A stretch of 64,000 bases of DNA. Origin: UBA2336 sp037443645 (GTDB lineage: Bacteria > Bacteroidota > Bacteroidia > Cytophagales > Cyclobacteriaceae). The notes under the pieces are model-generated. The model ran no database searches. It was given only the letters and a program-made list of their open reading frames with translations, and was not told the origin of the DNA. How positions within the stretch are numbered: the stretch's first letter is position 1; each line of letters starts with the position of its first letter. This document shows, one piece after another, positions 53,668-62,850 of the stretch. A program made the translations under genes and the position numbers. The DNA lies in assembly GCA_037443645.1 (NCBI GenBank), contig JBBINY010000002.1, positions 78,632 to 142,631 of the forward strand, written 5' to 3'.

Positions 53668-54657
53668 ATGAAAATGATACGAAAATCAGTAATCACCATT
53701 ATGGTAGCGGCCCTGATGCTGGCCTTCAGTTGTTCGGACGAAAACGAAACCGCAGGGATAGACCAACTCAGCGAGTATGCCAAAAGATTCTTGGCGCTTC
53801 AGGTTAATTCAATGGGAGACATGGGTCGGACAGTTAACGGGGCCATCAACAGATCCTTTCAGGGCCTTAATGAATTTGCACTTTCAGGAGGACGGAAAAA
53901 AGGCGACCCAAATGAAGGGGATACCACCATTATTGAAGACCCGTGGTCGTGGGAAAGCTGTGCAGAGGTAACCGAACTGGATAACGAAGACGGAAGCCAT
54001 ACCATTATTTACGACTATGGTGAAGGGTGTGAAGAGGGATGGGGCGATTTTAAGTTTCTGATGTTTGGGAAGTTTAGCCAAACTTACCGGTACGTATTTG
54101 CTCAAAACGGCAGCGTGTTTACCGATGACTACTACTTCCAGATCGACTTCGACAATTATGGCGGCCGATATCCCTTCGATAGCAGTGAATGGCAGCTGAA
54201 CGGCTCGTCATGGTATGAGGGCACTTCCTCTTATGATACAGCCAAGCAGAAATTTTCGGGGCAGTTTAATTACGACAGCGAAACCGAATATAGTTATGGG
54301 GACTTGTCGTATGCGTACGAAGCATCGGGTGAAACTGCCTACAACGAAAAACAATACGAAATGAAGTCAGGCGGATACCGGTATGGGGATGGAGCCGATT
54401 TTTATCAGTCAGAAGTACTGAAAGCACTGGTTTACAAATACAGTTGCTTCACATCACCTTTTTTACACGATGGCTTGTGGCTGATGATCTATGTGTCTGG
54501 TCAGGAGCGCATCAGCTATAAGCAAGGTGACCAGCAAGGAAGTTTTGTGATTGATTATGGAAACGGTGAATGCGACAACATCATCACGATTATTGAGAAT
54601 GGAAAACGCATCCGGATTGATTTATCTAAAAACATGGGCCTGATCCTCAATAACTAG
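53668..54657 (+). CDS. Lipoprotein of unknown function, Tyr-rich
   Basis: 329 aa. Signal peptide with lipobox LAFSC (Cys22). The mature protein is rich in Tyr, Gly, Asp and Ser and alternates as beta strands (TYRYVFAQNGSVFTDDYYFQIDF, SGQFNYDSETEYSYGDLSYAY), suggesting a large beta-sheet or solenoid structure facing outward. No catalytic motif and no recognised domain. It follows guaB after 67 bases and ends near a weak terminator at 54692. Confidence 0.7.
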   Translation: MKMIRKSVITIMVAALMLAFSCSDENETAGIDQLSEYAKRFLALQVNSMGDMGRTVNGAINRSFQGLNEFALSGGRKKGDPNEGDTTIIEDPWSWESCAEVTELDNEDGSHTIIYDYGEGCEEGWGDFKFLMFGKFSQTYRYVFAQNGSVFTDDYYFQIDFDNYGGRYPFDSSEWQLNGSSWYEGTSSYDTAKQKFSGQFNYDSETEYSYGDLSYAYEASGETAYNEKQYEMKSGGYRYGDGADFYQSEVLKALVYKYSCFTSPFLHDGLWLMIYVSGQERISYKQGDQQGSFVIDYGNGECDNIITIIENGKRIRIDLSKNMGLILNN

Positions 54658-54691
54658 CGGCCCGAAATCCTCATTTTTTAGCTATACTTGC

Positions 54692-54724
54692 AAAGCCGGT
54701 CATAACCTGATTGGCTTTTTTCTT
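54692..54724 (+). terminator. Weak hairpin with T tract after the Tyr-rich lipoprotein gene
   Basis: AAAGCC (54692-54697) pairs with GGCTTT (54713-54718); an inner GGT/ACC pair may extend it. It is followed by TTTTCTTTT and lies 34 bases after the stop codon. A TATACTTG just before it (54683-54690) resembles a -7 box for the next gene. Confidence 0.5.
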
Positions 54725-54735
54725 TTGTGGTAACC

Positions 54736-56796
54736 ATGCGTACTAAGGCGCTAACCCGTTTGCTCTTCATTGTTACCGGCATCGCCTGGATGGCACTGCT
54801 GTTCACGGATCTTTCGGTGGTTTTCAGCCTAAAAACCAACATCCAGCCCGACATACCCACCTGGTTGCCCGGCCTGTTGTTTAATGTGTTCCTCCTGGGC
54901 CTTTACTATTACTACAAGCTCAAAATTGACCGGGATGAGATCCTGAATTTCGTTGATTTACTCTGGCGCGTATTTGCAACCGGGTTAATTGCCACTGTAG
55001 TATCCCTTGTGCTTCGCCTGGTTGATTTTTTACCGGGCACTTCCAGGTTGGCAGGTCACTTCCTCTACCTGGAAATCACCTACCTGATTACGATGCCGCT
55101 GATGGCCGGTTTCCTGGTGATGTGCTTTACGGTTTGGAAGCGGCTCATCTTGTATCAAAAATCAAAATGGCTGCTACGCCTGTGGCAGGTTTTTGAATAC
55201 GGACTGCTGGTGTCGCTTATTTACAACAGCATTTCGCTGCCCGAACTTGACTGGCTTTATGATGTGCTGTTGGCACTGTTTGTTGTGGTTGGCCTGGTGC
55301 TTTCGGCTAATACCAAGTGGGTTGCTTACCTGAACTTCAGGCAGAAATGGACAAGCCTGTTGTTGTTGTTACTCTCCATATTCTACCTGGTCTATTTATT
55401 CTACACCAGCAATTCGCAAATTGTTGCGGCTTTTAATGATGAGCGTGGCATTGTGGATCACCGCTACCACCTTTTCTTTCTGTCCGTTTTCATTTTTGTG
55501 GTAATGTATTGTTCGTTTTCATTTTTGGTTATACTCTTTAACCTGCCCACCACATCGGTTTTCGAACAAAAGCTGGAGGAAGTTGTAAATTTTCAACGCA
55601 TAAGCCAGTCCATACAAACCGAGCAGAGCGAGGAAAGTGTATACAACATCCTGCTCGAGACTTCCGTAAGTACCGTGTTTGCCGATGCGGCCTGGCTTGA
55701 AATTAAAAATAACGAACACTATCATCGGTTATTCACTTATCGGATTTCTGACAAAGAAGCCTCATCCATCATTAATCATCTGAAGAATAATCATGTTACC
55801 GGTATTCTTGATCAGAGTCAGGACAAGACAAAGAATCTCTCAAAGCACCTGGCATCGCTTCGGGGAGTTCGGTTCCGCTCCATCCTGGCATTTCCGATTT
55901 ATGTAAAAGGTGAGAACATTGGAACGCTGGCGTTGCTCAAGGAATTATCAGAAGGATTCAACAGGGAGATGACAAAAATCGTCTCAACCTTTGCAAATCA
56001 AGCCGGAATTTCAATCGAGAACTTCAGACTCATGGAAGAAGCGCTTCAAAGTGAACGCTACAAAGAGGAATTGAAGATCGCCAAAATGGTGCAAAAGAGC
56101 CTGCTTCCACAAGTGCTGGAAAACGATCTTCAATTTGAGATGGCGGCCTTTTCCGAATCGGCAGACGAAGTGGGTGGTGATTATTACGATACACTGCGTG
56201 TTACCGAAAATGAAGTAGCCCTTATCATTGCTGATGTTTCGGGAAAAGGAACCACGGCCGCCTTTCACATGTCGCAAATGAAAGGCATTTTTCATAGCCT
56301 CGCCCAGCAGTGCATTTCGCCTGCCGAATTCATGGAGCGTGCCAACAACGCGCTCACCAAATGCCTGGAGCGTGGATCGTTTATTTCAGCAACATTTTTT
56401 CTGATTGATACAGAAGAGAAAGTTATCCGCTATTCAAGGGCAGGACATTGCCCGGTACTGTATTACAGTGCAGTTGCCGGCAAAGCTGATTTCCTGAAGG
56501 ACAGAGGTGTAGCCCTGGGAATGGTCCGAAATAACGGGTATTCTAATTTTATCGGGGCTAATGAAATAAAGTATATGCCGGGCGATGTGATGGTGCTTTA
56601 CACCGATGGCATTACCGAAGCGAAAAGCAGCAAAGGAGAAGAATTTGGATACGAACGCCTTCTTTCCAGTGTAATGGAGGTGTGCGATAAGCCCTCAAAG
56701 GAGATTATCGACCACCTGATTGGACGACTTTACGAATTTTCAGGCACGGAGAACATTGATGATGACTATACTACATTGATCGTAAAATTTTCTTAA
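54736..56796 (+). CDS. Membrane-anchored PP2C (RsbU/SpoIIE-type) phosphatase with GAF-like domain
   Basis: 686 aa from ATG at 54736; a GTG three codons upstream is an alternative. About seven transmembrane helices in residues 10-270, a GAF-like domain (about 285-430: LLETSVSTVFADAAWLEI, then FRSILAFPIYVKGENIGTLALL), then the PP2C domain (about 450-686): SADEVGGDYYDT, IADVSGKGTTAAFHMSQ, GHCPVLYY, YTDGITEAK and DDDYTTLIV provide all metal-binding Asp residues. It should dephosphorylate the STAS protein encoded next, releasing a partner. The membrane and GAF parts probably sense a signal. Confidence 0.92.
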   Translation: MRTKALTRLLFIVTGIAWMALLFTDLSVVFSLKTNIQPDIPTWLPGLLFNVFLLGLYYYYKLKIDRDEILNFVDLLWRVFATGLIATVVSLVLRLVDFLPGTSRLAGHFLYLEITYLITMPLMAGFLVMCFTVWKRLILYQKSKWLLRLWQVFEYGLLVSLIYNSISLPELDWLYDVLLALFVVVGLVLSANTKWVAYLNFRQKWTSLLLLLLSIFYLVYLFYTSNSQIVAAFNDERGIVDHRYHLFFLSVFIFVVMYCSFSFLVILFNLPTTSVFEQKLEEVVNFQRISQSIQTEQSEESVYNILLETSVSTVFADAAWLEIKNNEHYHRLFTYRISDKEASSIINHLKNNHVTGILDQSQDKTKNLSKHLASLRGVRFRSILAFPIYVKGENIGTLALLKELSEGFNREMTKIVSTFANQAGISIENFRLMEEALQSERYKEELKIAKMVQKSLLPQVLENDLQFEMAAFSESADEVGGDYYDTLRVTENEVALIIADVSGKGTTAAFHMSQMKGIFHSLAQQCISPAEFMERANNALTKCLERGSFISATFFLIDTEEKVIRYSRAGHCPVLYYSAVAGKADFLKDRGVALGMVRNNGYSNFIGANEIKYMPGDVMVLYTDGITEAKSSKGEEFGYERLLSSVMEVCDKPSKEIIDHLIGRLYEFSGTENIDDDYTTLIVKFS

Positions 56797-56869
56797 CAGG
56801 ATATGAAGCAGATTAGTTCGCAACAAGAAATAAACATTAATTGACTGAAACCGTTAAAAATTGTAAGCT

Positions 56870-57208
56870 ATGGTTCAAATTAAAAGAATTCAGGAGGATG
56901 GGGTTGACATCATTGTTCCAATTGGTGAAGTAGATGCAAGCTCCTCCATTGAATTGGATTTGGTTATTGCCAAAAGTGTTGGCGAAGGCTATACCAAAAT
57001 GCTGGTAGATTGTACGGCCCTTGAATATATCTCCTCAGCCGGCCTGGGTGTTTTCATGTCCTACATTGAGGAGTTCAAAGACAAGCACATCAGCATGGTG
57101 TTGTTTGGTATGAATCAGCGCGTAGCCAACACCTTTGAGATACTCGGTCTGAAAGAGTTATTAACAATTGCCAGCGACAAAGCCCAGGCCAAACAATTGA
57201 TTGCATGA
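56870..57208 (+). CDS. STAS-domain anti-sigma factor antagonist (RsbV/SpoIIAA-like)
   Basis: 112 aa. Single STAS domain with strand DIIVPIGEVDAS and the phosphorylation helix EYISSAGLGVFM; Ser56 aligns with the regulatory Ser of SpoIIAA/RsbV. Unphosphorylated form would bind the kinase at 57205; phosphorylated form would not. It starts 73 bases after the phosphatase gene and overlaps the kinase gene by 4 bases (ATGA). The downstream target of this switch is not visible. Confidence 0.92.
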   Translation: MVQIKRIQEDGVDIIVPIGEVDASSSIELDLVIAKSVGEGYTKMLVDCTALEYISSAGLGVFMSYIEEFKDKHISMVLFGMNQRVANTFEILGLKELLTIASDKAQAKQLIA

Positions 57209-57624
57209 AAAACACATATCGAGTTGGGTGCAGCATTGAGAACCTTCGCGGGATCAGGGATTTCATCCGCAATTCCCTGAAGCCCTATGGTGTGGGGGAG
57301 CTCGACATCAGTGAGATGGTGCTTGCTATGGACGAAATGTGCTCAAACCTGATGATCCATGCGCATCAGTGCAATCCGGATGACCTCTTTGAGCTCACTG
57401 TTTCTTTAGATAGAGACAAAAACGTTGTGTTTGAAATCGTGGACGATAAAAGTGTTTTTGATATCAATGCATTTCAGGAGCCAGACCTGAATTACATCGT
57501 ACATGAAAAACGAAAAGGAGGATTGGGTATTCGGCTGGTGAAAGCCATCATGGATAGCGTTGAATACATTCAGCGCAACGGCAAAACCGTTTGTCGCCTC
57601 ACAAAAAAAGTCCAATTCGTATAA
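57205..57624 (+). CDS. RsbW/SpoIIAB-like HATPase kinase of the partner switch
   Basis: 139 aa. GHKL ATPase fold with N-box DEMCSNLMIHAH (Glu44, Asn48) and the G2 box EKRKGGLGIRLVKAIMD near 101-116. Where family members have a DxG box, here the residues are FEIVDDKSVFD (about 75-85), so the Gly is replaced. It should phosphorylate the STAS partner and hold a sigma factor or other target in its active state. Overlaps the STAS gene by 4 bases; its stop codon TAA overlaps the TAACTTTG box of the next gene. Confidence 0.9.
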   Translation: MKNTYRVGCSIENLRGIRDFIRNSLKPYGVGELDISEMVLAMDEMCSNLMIHAHQCNPDDLFELTVSLDRDKNVVFEIVDDKSVFDINAFQEPDLNYIVHEKRKGGLGIRLVKAIMDSVEYIQRNGKTVCRLTKKVQFV

Positions 57625-57629
57625 CTTTG
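57622..57629 (+). promoter_or_regulatory. -7 box TAACTTTG before the first PPIase gene
   Basis: Perfect TAnnTTTG match that starts on the stop codon of the kinase gene and ends 13 bases before the ATG at 57643. No -33 element at normal spacing. It could give the PPIase/SurA cluster its own transcript. Confidence 0.5.
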
Positions 57630-57642
57630 CCGGTTTCTCAGC

Positions 57643-59589
57643 ATGCGTATGAGAGGTAGATTGATTTTTCTGCTCATAATGACTTTTTCTTCTGTGTTTT
57701 CGCAGAAAAAAAAGAGTCCGGCACCAGCGTTGTTTGGCATCAATCAACGGACCATACCAGCCGATGAGTTTGTATACCTCTACCAGAAAAACCATCCCGA
57801 TAAGAAGGCCGAGTACACAAAAGAAAAGGTGAGTCAATACATGGACCTGTTTATCAACTTTAAGCTCAAGGTAGAAGAGGCCCGTGCCCGGGGATTGGAT
57901 ACAACCACAGCATTTATTCGTGAATACAATTCCTACCGCGATGAATTACGAAAGCCGTATTTGCCTGAAAGCAGGCTGGTAGATAGCCTGGTTAAACTTA
58001 CCTACGAACGCCTGCAGGAAGAGGTAAGCGCTGCACATATACTGATCGGAATTAAGCCCGATGCTACACCTGCCGACACCCTGGATGCCTGGAAAAAAAT
58101 TATGGAAATAAAAAGACGGGTTGATTCAGGCGAAGACTTTTATCACCTGGCCAGTCAGTTATCCGATGATCCGTCAGCCCGGTCGAACAGCGGCCGGTTA
58201 GGCTACTTTACCGCCATGCAATTGGTTTTTCCGTTTGAGACGGCTGCATATTCCGGAAAGCCCGGTGAGGTTGTGGGGCCGGTTCGTACGCGCTTTGGAT
58301 ATCACCTGGTTCGGGTAGAGGATCGCAAACCCGCTCGCGGGGAGGTTGAAGTGGCGCACATCATGCTGCGATCGGGCACCGGAAGGGATGAGGCAACGAC
58401 AAGAGATCTCATTTTTGAAATCTTTGATCAGTTAAAGGGCGGGGTTTCGTGGACTGAGTTGTGCTCCCGGTTTTCCGAAGACCAGAATTCAAAGAGCAAT
58501 GGCTGCAAACTTCGTCCGTTTGGCGTTGGTGCGATGGCCTCGGTTCCGGAATTTGACCGTGTTGCATTTTCCCTTCAGCGGCCGGGTGAATTTTCAGATC
58601 CGTTTCAAACAGCATTCGGTTGGCATATTGTGTTGCTGGAGCGAAAAATCCCATTGCCTTCGTTTAAAGATATTGAGCCCTCCCTGCGAAGCCGCGTTCA
58701 ACGCGATGAGCGCGTCCAGGTATCACGCGATGCGGTGATGCAGAAGCTGAAGGCACGGTTTTCATTTACTGAAAACCTTGCGGCTAAGGAGAACCTGCTT
58801 AAGGCGGCCGACTCAACGCTTTCGGCCGGCAGGTGGCGAATGCGCACATGGCCTTCGGATGAAGTCATATTCACACTCTCAAACCGGAGTGTAACAACGC
58901 GTGAGTTCATCGAGTTTGTGAAAGTCAGCCAGGAAAAAACTGCACTGAAGCCCGATGTGTATGTCAAGCAACTCTATAACCAGTTTGTTGAGGCGGAGAT
59001 CAATAGAACGCTTGAAGAGCGGATCATAATTGAGAACCCGGAATTTAAAATGTTGTTGAATGAATATTACGAAGGGATTTTGCTCTTTGAAATAATGGAA
59101 CAGGAAGTATGGGGCAGGGCAAGTGTGGATTCGGCTGGTCAGTGGCAGTACTTTGAACAGAATCGGGCTGCCTACCAGGCGGGCGAACGGGCACGTTCAG
59201 TCATTTACTCCACGGCAAATACCGAAAACATAACCGCCTTGCAGGCAATGCTGGAGTCAGGCGATTCATTAACCCTTGCATCGTTTGTGCAGTCAAAACG
59301 AATCAGGCAGGAAGCCGGCATTTTTCAAAAAGCTGATAAGCCGGTGCTGAATCAGATTCAGTGGCGAGCCGGAATACATACCTATGAAAACAACGGAATG
59401 TATTACCTTGTGCGGATTTTTGAGATACTTCCGGCAGGCCCGGCAACGTTTGAGGAAGCAAGGGCGGCTGTTGTCTCGGATTACCAAAATTACCTGGAGC
59501 AGCAATGGGTGAAAAGCCTGAAAGTGAAATTCCCCGTTTCAATAAATGAGAAGGGCAAAAACTATACATTCAAGAAACTGGTGCGGTAA
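57643..59589 (+). CDS. Periplasmic peptidyl-prolyl isomerase with two parvulin domains
   Basis: 648 aa. Signal peptide to about residue 21 (SVFSQ). A SurA-like N-terminal helical part (about 30-125) with a DLFINFKLKVEEARARGL helix, then two parvulin rotamase domains: VSAAHILIGIKPDATPADT through FGYHLVRVEDR (about 128-228) and VEVAHIMLRSGTGRDEATT through FGWHIVLLERK (about 234-333). The C-terminal half is helical and unassigned. It assists folding of outer-membrane or secreted proteins. First of three related genes, overlapping the next by 44 bases. Confidence 0.9.
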   Translation: MRMRGRLIFLLIMTFSSVFSQKKKSPAPALFGINQRTIPADEFVYLYQKNHPDKKAEYTKEKVSQYMDLFINFKLKVEEARARGLDTTTAFIREYNSYRDELRKPYLPESRLVDSLVKLTYERLQEEVSAAHILIGIKPDATPADTLDAWKKIMEIKRRVDSGEDFYHLASQLSDDPSARSNSGRLGYFTAMQLVFPFETAAYSGKPGEVVGPVRTRFGYHLVRVEDRKPARGEVEVAHIMLRSGTGRDEATTRDLIFEIFDQLKGGVSWTELCSRFSEDQNSKSNGCKLRPFGVGAMASVPEFDRVAFSLQRPGEFSDPFQTAFGWHIVLLERKIPLPSFKDIEPSLRSRVQRDERVQVSRDAVMQKLKARFSFTENLAAKENLLKAADSTLSAGRWRMRTWPSDEVIFTLSNRSVTTREFIEFVKVSQEKTALKPDVYVKQLYNQFVEAEINRTLEERIIIENPEFKMLLNEYYEGILLFEIMEQEVWGRASVDSAGQWQYFEQNRAAYQAGERARSVIYSTANTENITALQAMLESGDSLTLASFVQSKRIRQEAGIFQKADKPVLNQIQWRAGIHTYENNGMYYLVRIFEILPAGPATFEEARAAVVSDYQNYLEQQWVKSLKVKFPVSINEKGKNYTFKKLVR

Positions 59590-60466
59590 ACAAGCGGTTG
59601 GCGTTACCTTGCTGCTGATTTCGGTTTTAGTAGCCGGCTGTGATTTTATCCGCATGAAAAAGGATAAAGCCCCATCGTCAAGCACAGCCCGGGTACCCGT
59701 TGCCAGGGTGAATAAAACCTACTTGTATAAGGATGAGCTTGCCGGCATTGTGCAGCCCGGTACCACTGCCGAAGACAGCACATTACGCGTTGAAGCGTAT
59801 ATGAACAGTTGGATCAGGAAGCAACTGCTTATCCAGGAAGCATCCCGGAAAATCAACATCAATGAAGCGGAAGTGGAGCGAAAAATTCTGGACTATCGCT
59901 ACAGTCTTATAGCCTATGAATACCAGGCGTATTACATTCGCCAGCGGCTTGATACGGCCGTTCAGGCTCCGGCTATTGAAAAATACTACAAAGAAAATAT
60001 CGACAACTTCATTCTCAAGCAGAATATTGTACGTGCAACCTTCATCAAGGTGCCAAAAACAGCACCCCGCACCAACAAGATTAAGGACATGATCTTTTCA
60101 AAAAAGGAAAGTGATAAGAGTGAGTTAAAGTCATATTGCCTAAGCTTCTCTGCGGCCTATCACCTGGCCGACTCTGCCTGGATGGTGTTTGATGAACTGG
60201 TAAAGAATTCACCCTTGATTGAAATCCCAAACAAGGTGCAATTCCTTAAATCCAACCCCTATTACGAAACGACTGACGACAGTTATCTTTACTTTTTTAA
60301 AGCGGATGAGTACCGTATTTCCGATAACATTTCACCCCTGGAGTTTGTGAGGGATGAGATTAGAAACATTTTGCTGAATAAGCGGAAAGTTGAACTTGCC
60401 AGGCAACTGGAAGATGAAGTGTATTCAACCGGTATGAAAAATATGGAGTTTGAGATTTTTAAATGA
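59546..60466 (+). CDS. SurA-related lipoprotein without a recognisable rotamase domain
   Basis: 306 aa from ATG at 59546, inside the 3' end of the preceding gene. The N-terminus runs to a lipobox LVAGC (Cys32); all visible hydrophobic residues of the signal are downstream of the overlap, so a shorter signal is also conceivable. The rest is helical (SWIRKQLLIQEASRKININEAEVERKILDYRY), resembling the N-terminal chaperone module of SurA, with no parvulin motif. Probably lipid-anchored chaperone working with its neighbours. Confidence 0.8.
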   Translation: MRRAKTIHSRNWCGKQAVGVTLLLISVLVAGCDFIRMKKDKAPSSSTARVPVARVNKTYLYKDELAGIVQPGTTAEDSTLRVEAYMNSWIRKQLLIQEASRKININEAEVERKILDYRYSLIAYEYQAYYIRQRLDTAVQAPAIEKYYKENIDNFILKQNIVRATFIKVPKTAPRTNKIKDMIFSKKESDKSELKSYCLSFSAAYHLADSAWMVFDELVKNSPLIEIPNKVQFLKSNPYYETTDDSYLYFFKADEYRISDNISPLEFVRDEIRNILLNKRKVELARQLEDEVYSTGMKNMEFEIFK

Positions 60467-60473
60467 GAGGTGT

Positions 60474-61808
60474 ATGCGGAAGGCAATACTAGTTGGTGTA
60501 TATCTTGTGCTGGGAGCAACTGCATGGGCCCAGGAAACTGAAGGGTTTGTTGTTGATAAAATTATCGGCAAGGTTGATAACTACATTGTGTTGAAGTCGG
60601 AGTTGGATAAAGCCTATCAGGAATATGTTTCCAATGGAGGCAGGCCGGGTGAAGAAACACGGTGCCAATACCTGGTGTTGCTTCTGCGGAACAAACTGAT
60701 GATGGCAAAAGCTGAAATCGATTCAATTGTTGTGGGCGATGCAGAAGTAGATGCGAATACCAAGCAGCGTATGGATATGATCCTGGCGCAGTATGGCGGA
60801 TCGCAGGAAGATCTTGAGAAAAAATTCGGCAAAACGTTCGAACAGTTTCGCATGGAGTTACGCGATCAGGTGCGTGAGCAGATGGTGATCAGTGAAATGC
60901 AGCAGCATCTTACGAAAGGAATTAATGTTACTCCTGCTGAGGTTAGGCGTTTCTTTAATAAGATCCCCAAAGACAGCCTTCCTTATTTTTCGGCAGAAGT
61001 AGAAGTGGCTCAAATTGTTCGCATAGCCAAAGTAAGCAACGCACAAAAAGAAATAACCAAGCGGGAGTTGATTGATATCCGCAACCGGATCCTTGGCGGG
61101 GAAGACTTCGCAACGCTTGCAAGAAAATATTCTTCCGATCCGAGTGTTACGGTAAACGGTGGCGACATGGGGTTTGTAGGGCGAGGGGTGATGGTGCCTG
61201 AATTTGAGGCCATGTCATTTAAACTTAAACCCGGAGAGATTTCAATGCCTGTTGAAACCGCTTTTGGTTTTCACATAATTCAATTGCTGGAGCGCAGGGG
61301 TAATGAATATCACTCGCGCCATATCCTTATGGCTCCAACACCCTCAAAGCAGGATGTTGAGAATGCCAGCCGGTTTCTTGATAGTGTGCGAACCAAGATT
61401 TTAAAAGACACCATTTCCTTTCAGCGGGCTGCAAAAGATTTATCGGACGACATGCGCACCAAGGGCAACGGAGGCTTCTTTACCGATGAGGATGGGGGCA
61501 CACGGATCTCAGTGGACGAGCTGGATCCCGTAATATTTTTTGCAATTGATACCATGAAGGTGGGTACGGTTTCAAGGTCCTTAACGTATCGAACCGATGA
61601 TGGTAAGGATGCCGTTCGCATTCTGTTTTATAAATCCCGAACGCCACCCCACATGGCCAATTTGCAGCAGGACTGGGATCGGATACGGGCGGCAGCCCTT
61701 AATGAAAAGCAAAACCGGGTTCTTGGAAAATGGTTTAATAAAGCCCGGCAGGATGTTTACATCAGCATTGATCCCGCATACAATTACTGTGGCATTTTGG
61801 ATGATTAA
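60474..61808 (+). CDS. surA: SurA-like peptidyl-prolyl isomerase
   Basis: 444 aa from ATG at 60474 (MRKAILVGVYLVLGATAWAQ), 7 bases after the previous stop. Signal peptide ends AWAQ. N-terminal helical chaperone domain (about 25-165), a first parvulin domain (VEVAQIVRIAKVSNAQKEI through FGFHIIQLLER, about 172-280) and a second, diverged one (HSRHILMAPTPSKQDVEN and on). It escorts outer-membrane proteins across the periplasm. Together with the two preceding genes it forms a three-gene folding cluster; moxR follows after 64 bases. Confidence 0.92.
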   Translation: MRKAILVGVYLVLGATAWAQETEGFVVDKIIGKVDNYIVLKSELDKAYQEYVSNGGRPGEETRCQYLVLLLRNKLMMAKAEIDSIVVGDAEVDANTKQRMDMILAQYGGSQEDLEKKFGKTFEQFRMELRDQVREQMVISEMQQHLTKGINVTPAEVRRFFNKIPKDSLPYFSAEVEVAQIVRIAKVSNAQKEITKRELIDIRNRILGGEDFATLARKYSSDPSVTVNGGDMGFVGRGVMVPEFEAMSFKLKPGEISMPVETAFGFHIIQLLERRGNEYHSRHILMAPTPSKQDVENASRFLDSVRTKILKDTISFQRAAKDLSDDMRTKGNGGFFTDEDGGTRISVDELDPVIFFAIDTMKVGTVSRSLTYRTDDGKDAVRILFYKSRTPPHMANLQQDWDRIRAAALNEKQNRVLGKWFNKARQDVYISIDPAYNYCGILDD

Positions 61809-61872
61809 AGTCATTCATATAATGCCGGTAACCTGTATGGCCGTTTAACGTTACGTTTATGAATAAATTCAG

Positions 61873-62847
61873 ATGACGATGACCCGATTTGCAACTGACG
61901 TAGAAGCAGCCGATGCATTGGCGGTAACCTACAAGAACCTTGCCCGTGAAATTGCCCAGGTAATTGTCGGGCAGGAAGATGTAGTGCGCCTGGTGTTAAC
62001 CGGTATTTTTTGTCATGGTCATTCATTGCTGGTGGGCGTGCCCGGCCTGGCTAAAACCCTGCTGGTTCAAACCATAGCCACTTCCCTCGACCTGCAGTTT
62101 AAGCGGATTCAATTTACACCCGACCTGATGCCCTCCGATATCCTGGGAGCTGAGACCATGGATAAGGAACGCAACCTTAAGTTTGTGAAGGGCCCCGTGT
62201 TCGCCAACATTATCCTGGCCGATGAGATCAACCGCACCCCTCCAAAAACACAAGCCGCATTACTCGAGTCCATGCAGGAATACGCAGTTACTCTTGGAGG
62301 AGTTCGGTACGAATTGCCAAAGCCTTTTTTTGTTTTGGCCACACAAAACCCCATCGAACAGGAGGGTACCTATCCATTGCCTGAAGCACAACTTGACCGG
62401 TTCATGTTCAATATTCTGCTCACTTATCCCTCGGTGCAGCAGGAAGTGGAAGTGGTGAAGAATACCACTACCGATGAGTCTAGGAAAGTGAAAACCTTGC
62501 TTACCGCTGATGAGATCTCAGCCTACCAGCACCTGGTGCGGAGGGTGCCTGTACCCGATAACGTTATTGAGTATGCGGTAGCGCTGGTTAACAAAACACG
62601 GCCGAACACACCTGCTGGTTCAACGCTGGCTACCGAGTACCTGGAATGGGGTGCTGGCCCGCGCGCTTCACAGTTTCTGGTACTGGGCGCCAAATGCAAT
62701 GCCCTGCTGAACGGCAAGTACTCGCCCGATATTGAAGACATCCAGGCCATCGCCAAGCCGGTGTTACGCCACCGGATGGTTCGCAACTTTAAAGCGGAGG
62801 CAGAAGGAATTACTATTGATGACCTGATTGAAAAACTGGTTGCCTGA
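61873..62847 (+). CDS. MoxR-family AAA+ ATPase
   Basis: 324 aa. Walker A LVGVPGLAKT (about 54-64), Walker B IILADEINRTPPKTQAALLESMQE, sensor and Arg-finger segments with LATQNPIEQEGTYPLPEAQLDRF. MoxR ATPases remodel or insert cofactors in partners, commonly a DUF58/VWA protein encoded nearby. None is seen here; a convergent gene follows instead. It lies 64 bases after surA on the same strand. Confidence 0.95.
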   Translation: MTMTRFATDVEAADALAVTYKNLAREIAQVIVGQEDVVRLVLTGIFCHGHSLLVGVPGLAKTLLVQTIATSLDLQFKRIQFTPDLMPSDILGAETMDKERNLKFVKGPVFANIILADEINRTPPKTQAALLESMQEYAVTLGGVRYELPKPFFVLATQNPIEQEGTYPLPEAQLDRFMFNILLTYPSVQQEVEVVKNTTTDESRKVKTLLTADEISAYQHLVRRVPVPDNVIEYAVALVNKTRPNTPAGSTLATEYLEWGAGPRASQFLVLGAKCNALLNGKYSPDIEDIQAIAKPVLRHRMVRNFKAEAEGITIDDLIEKLVA

Positions 62848-62850
62848 GAA

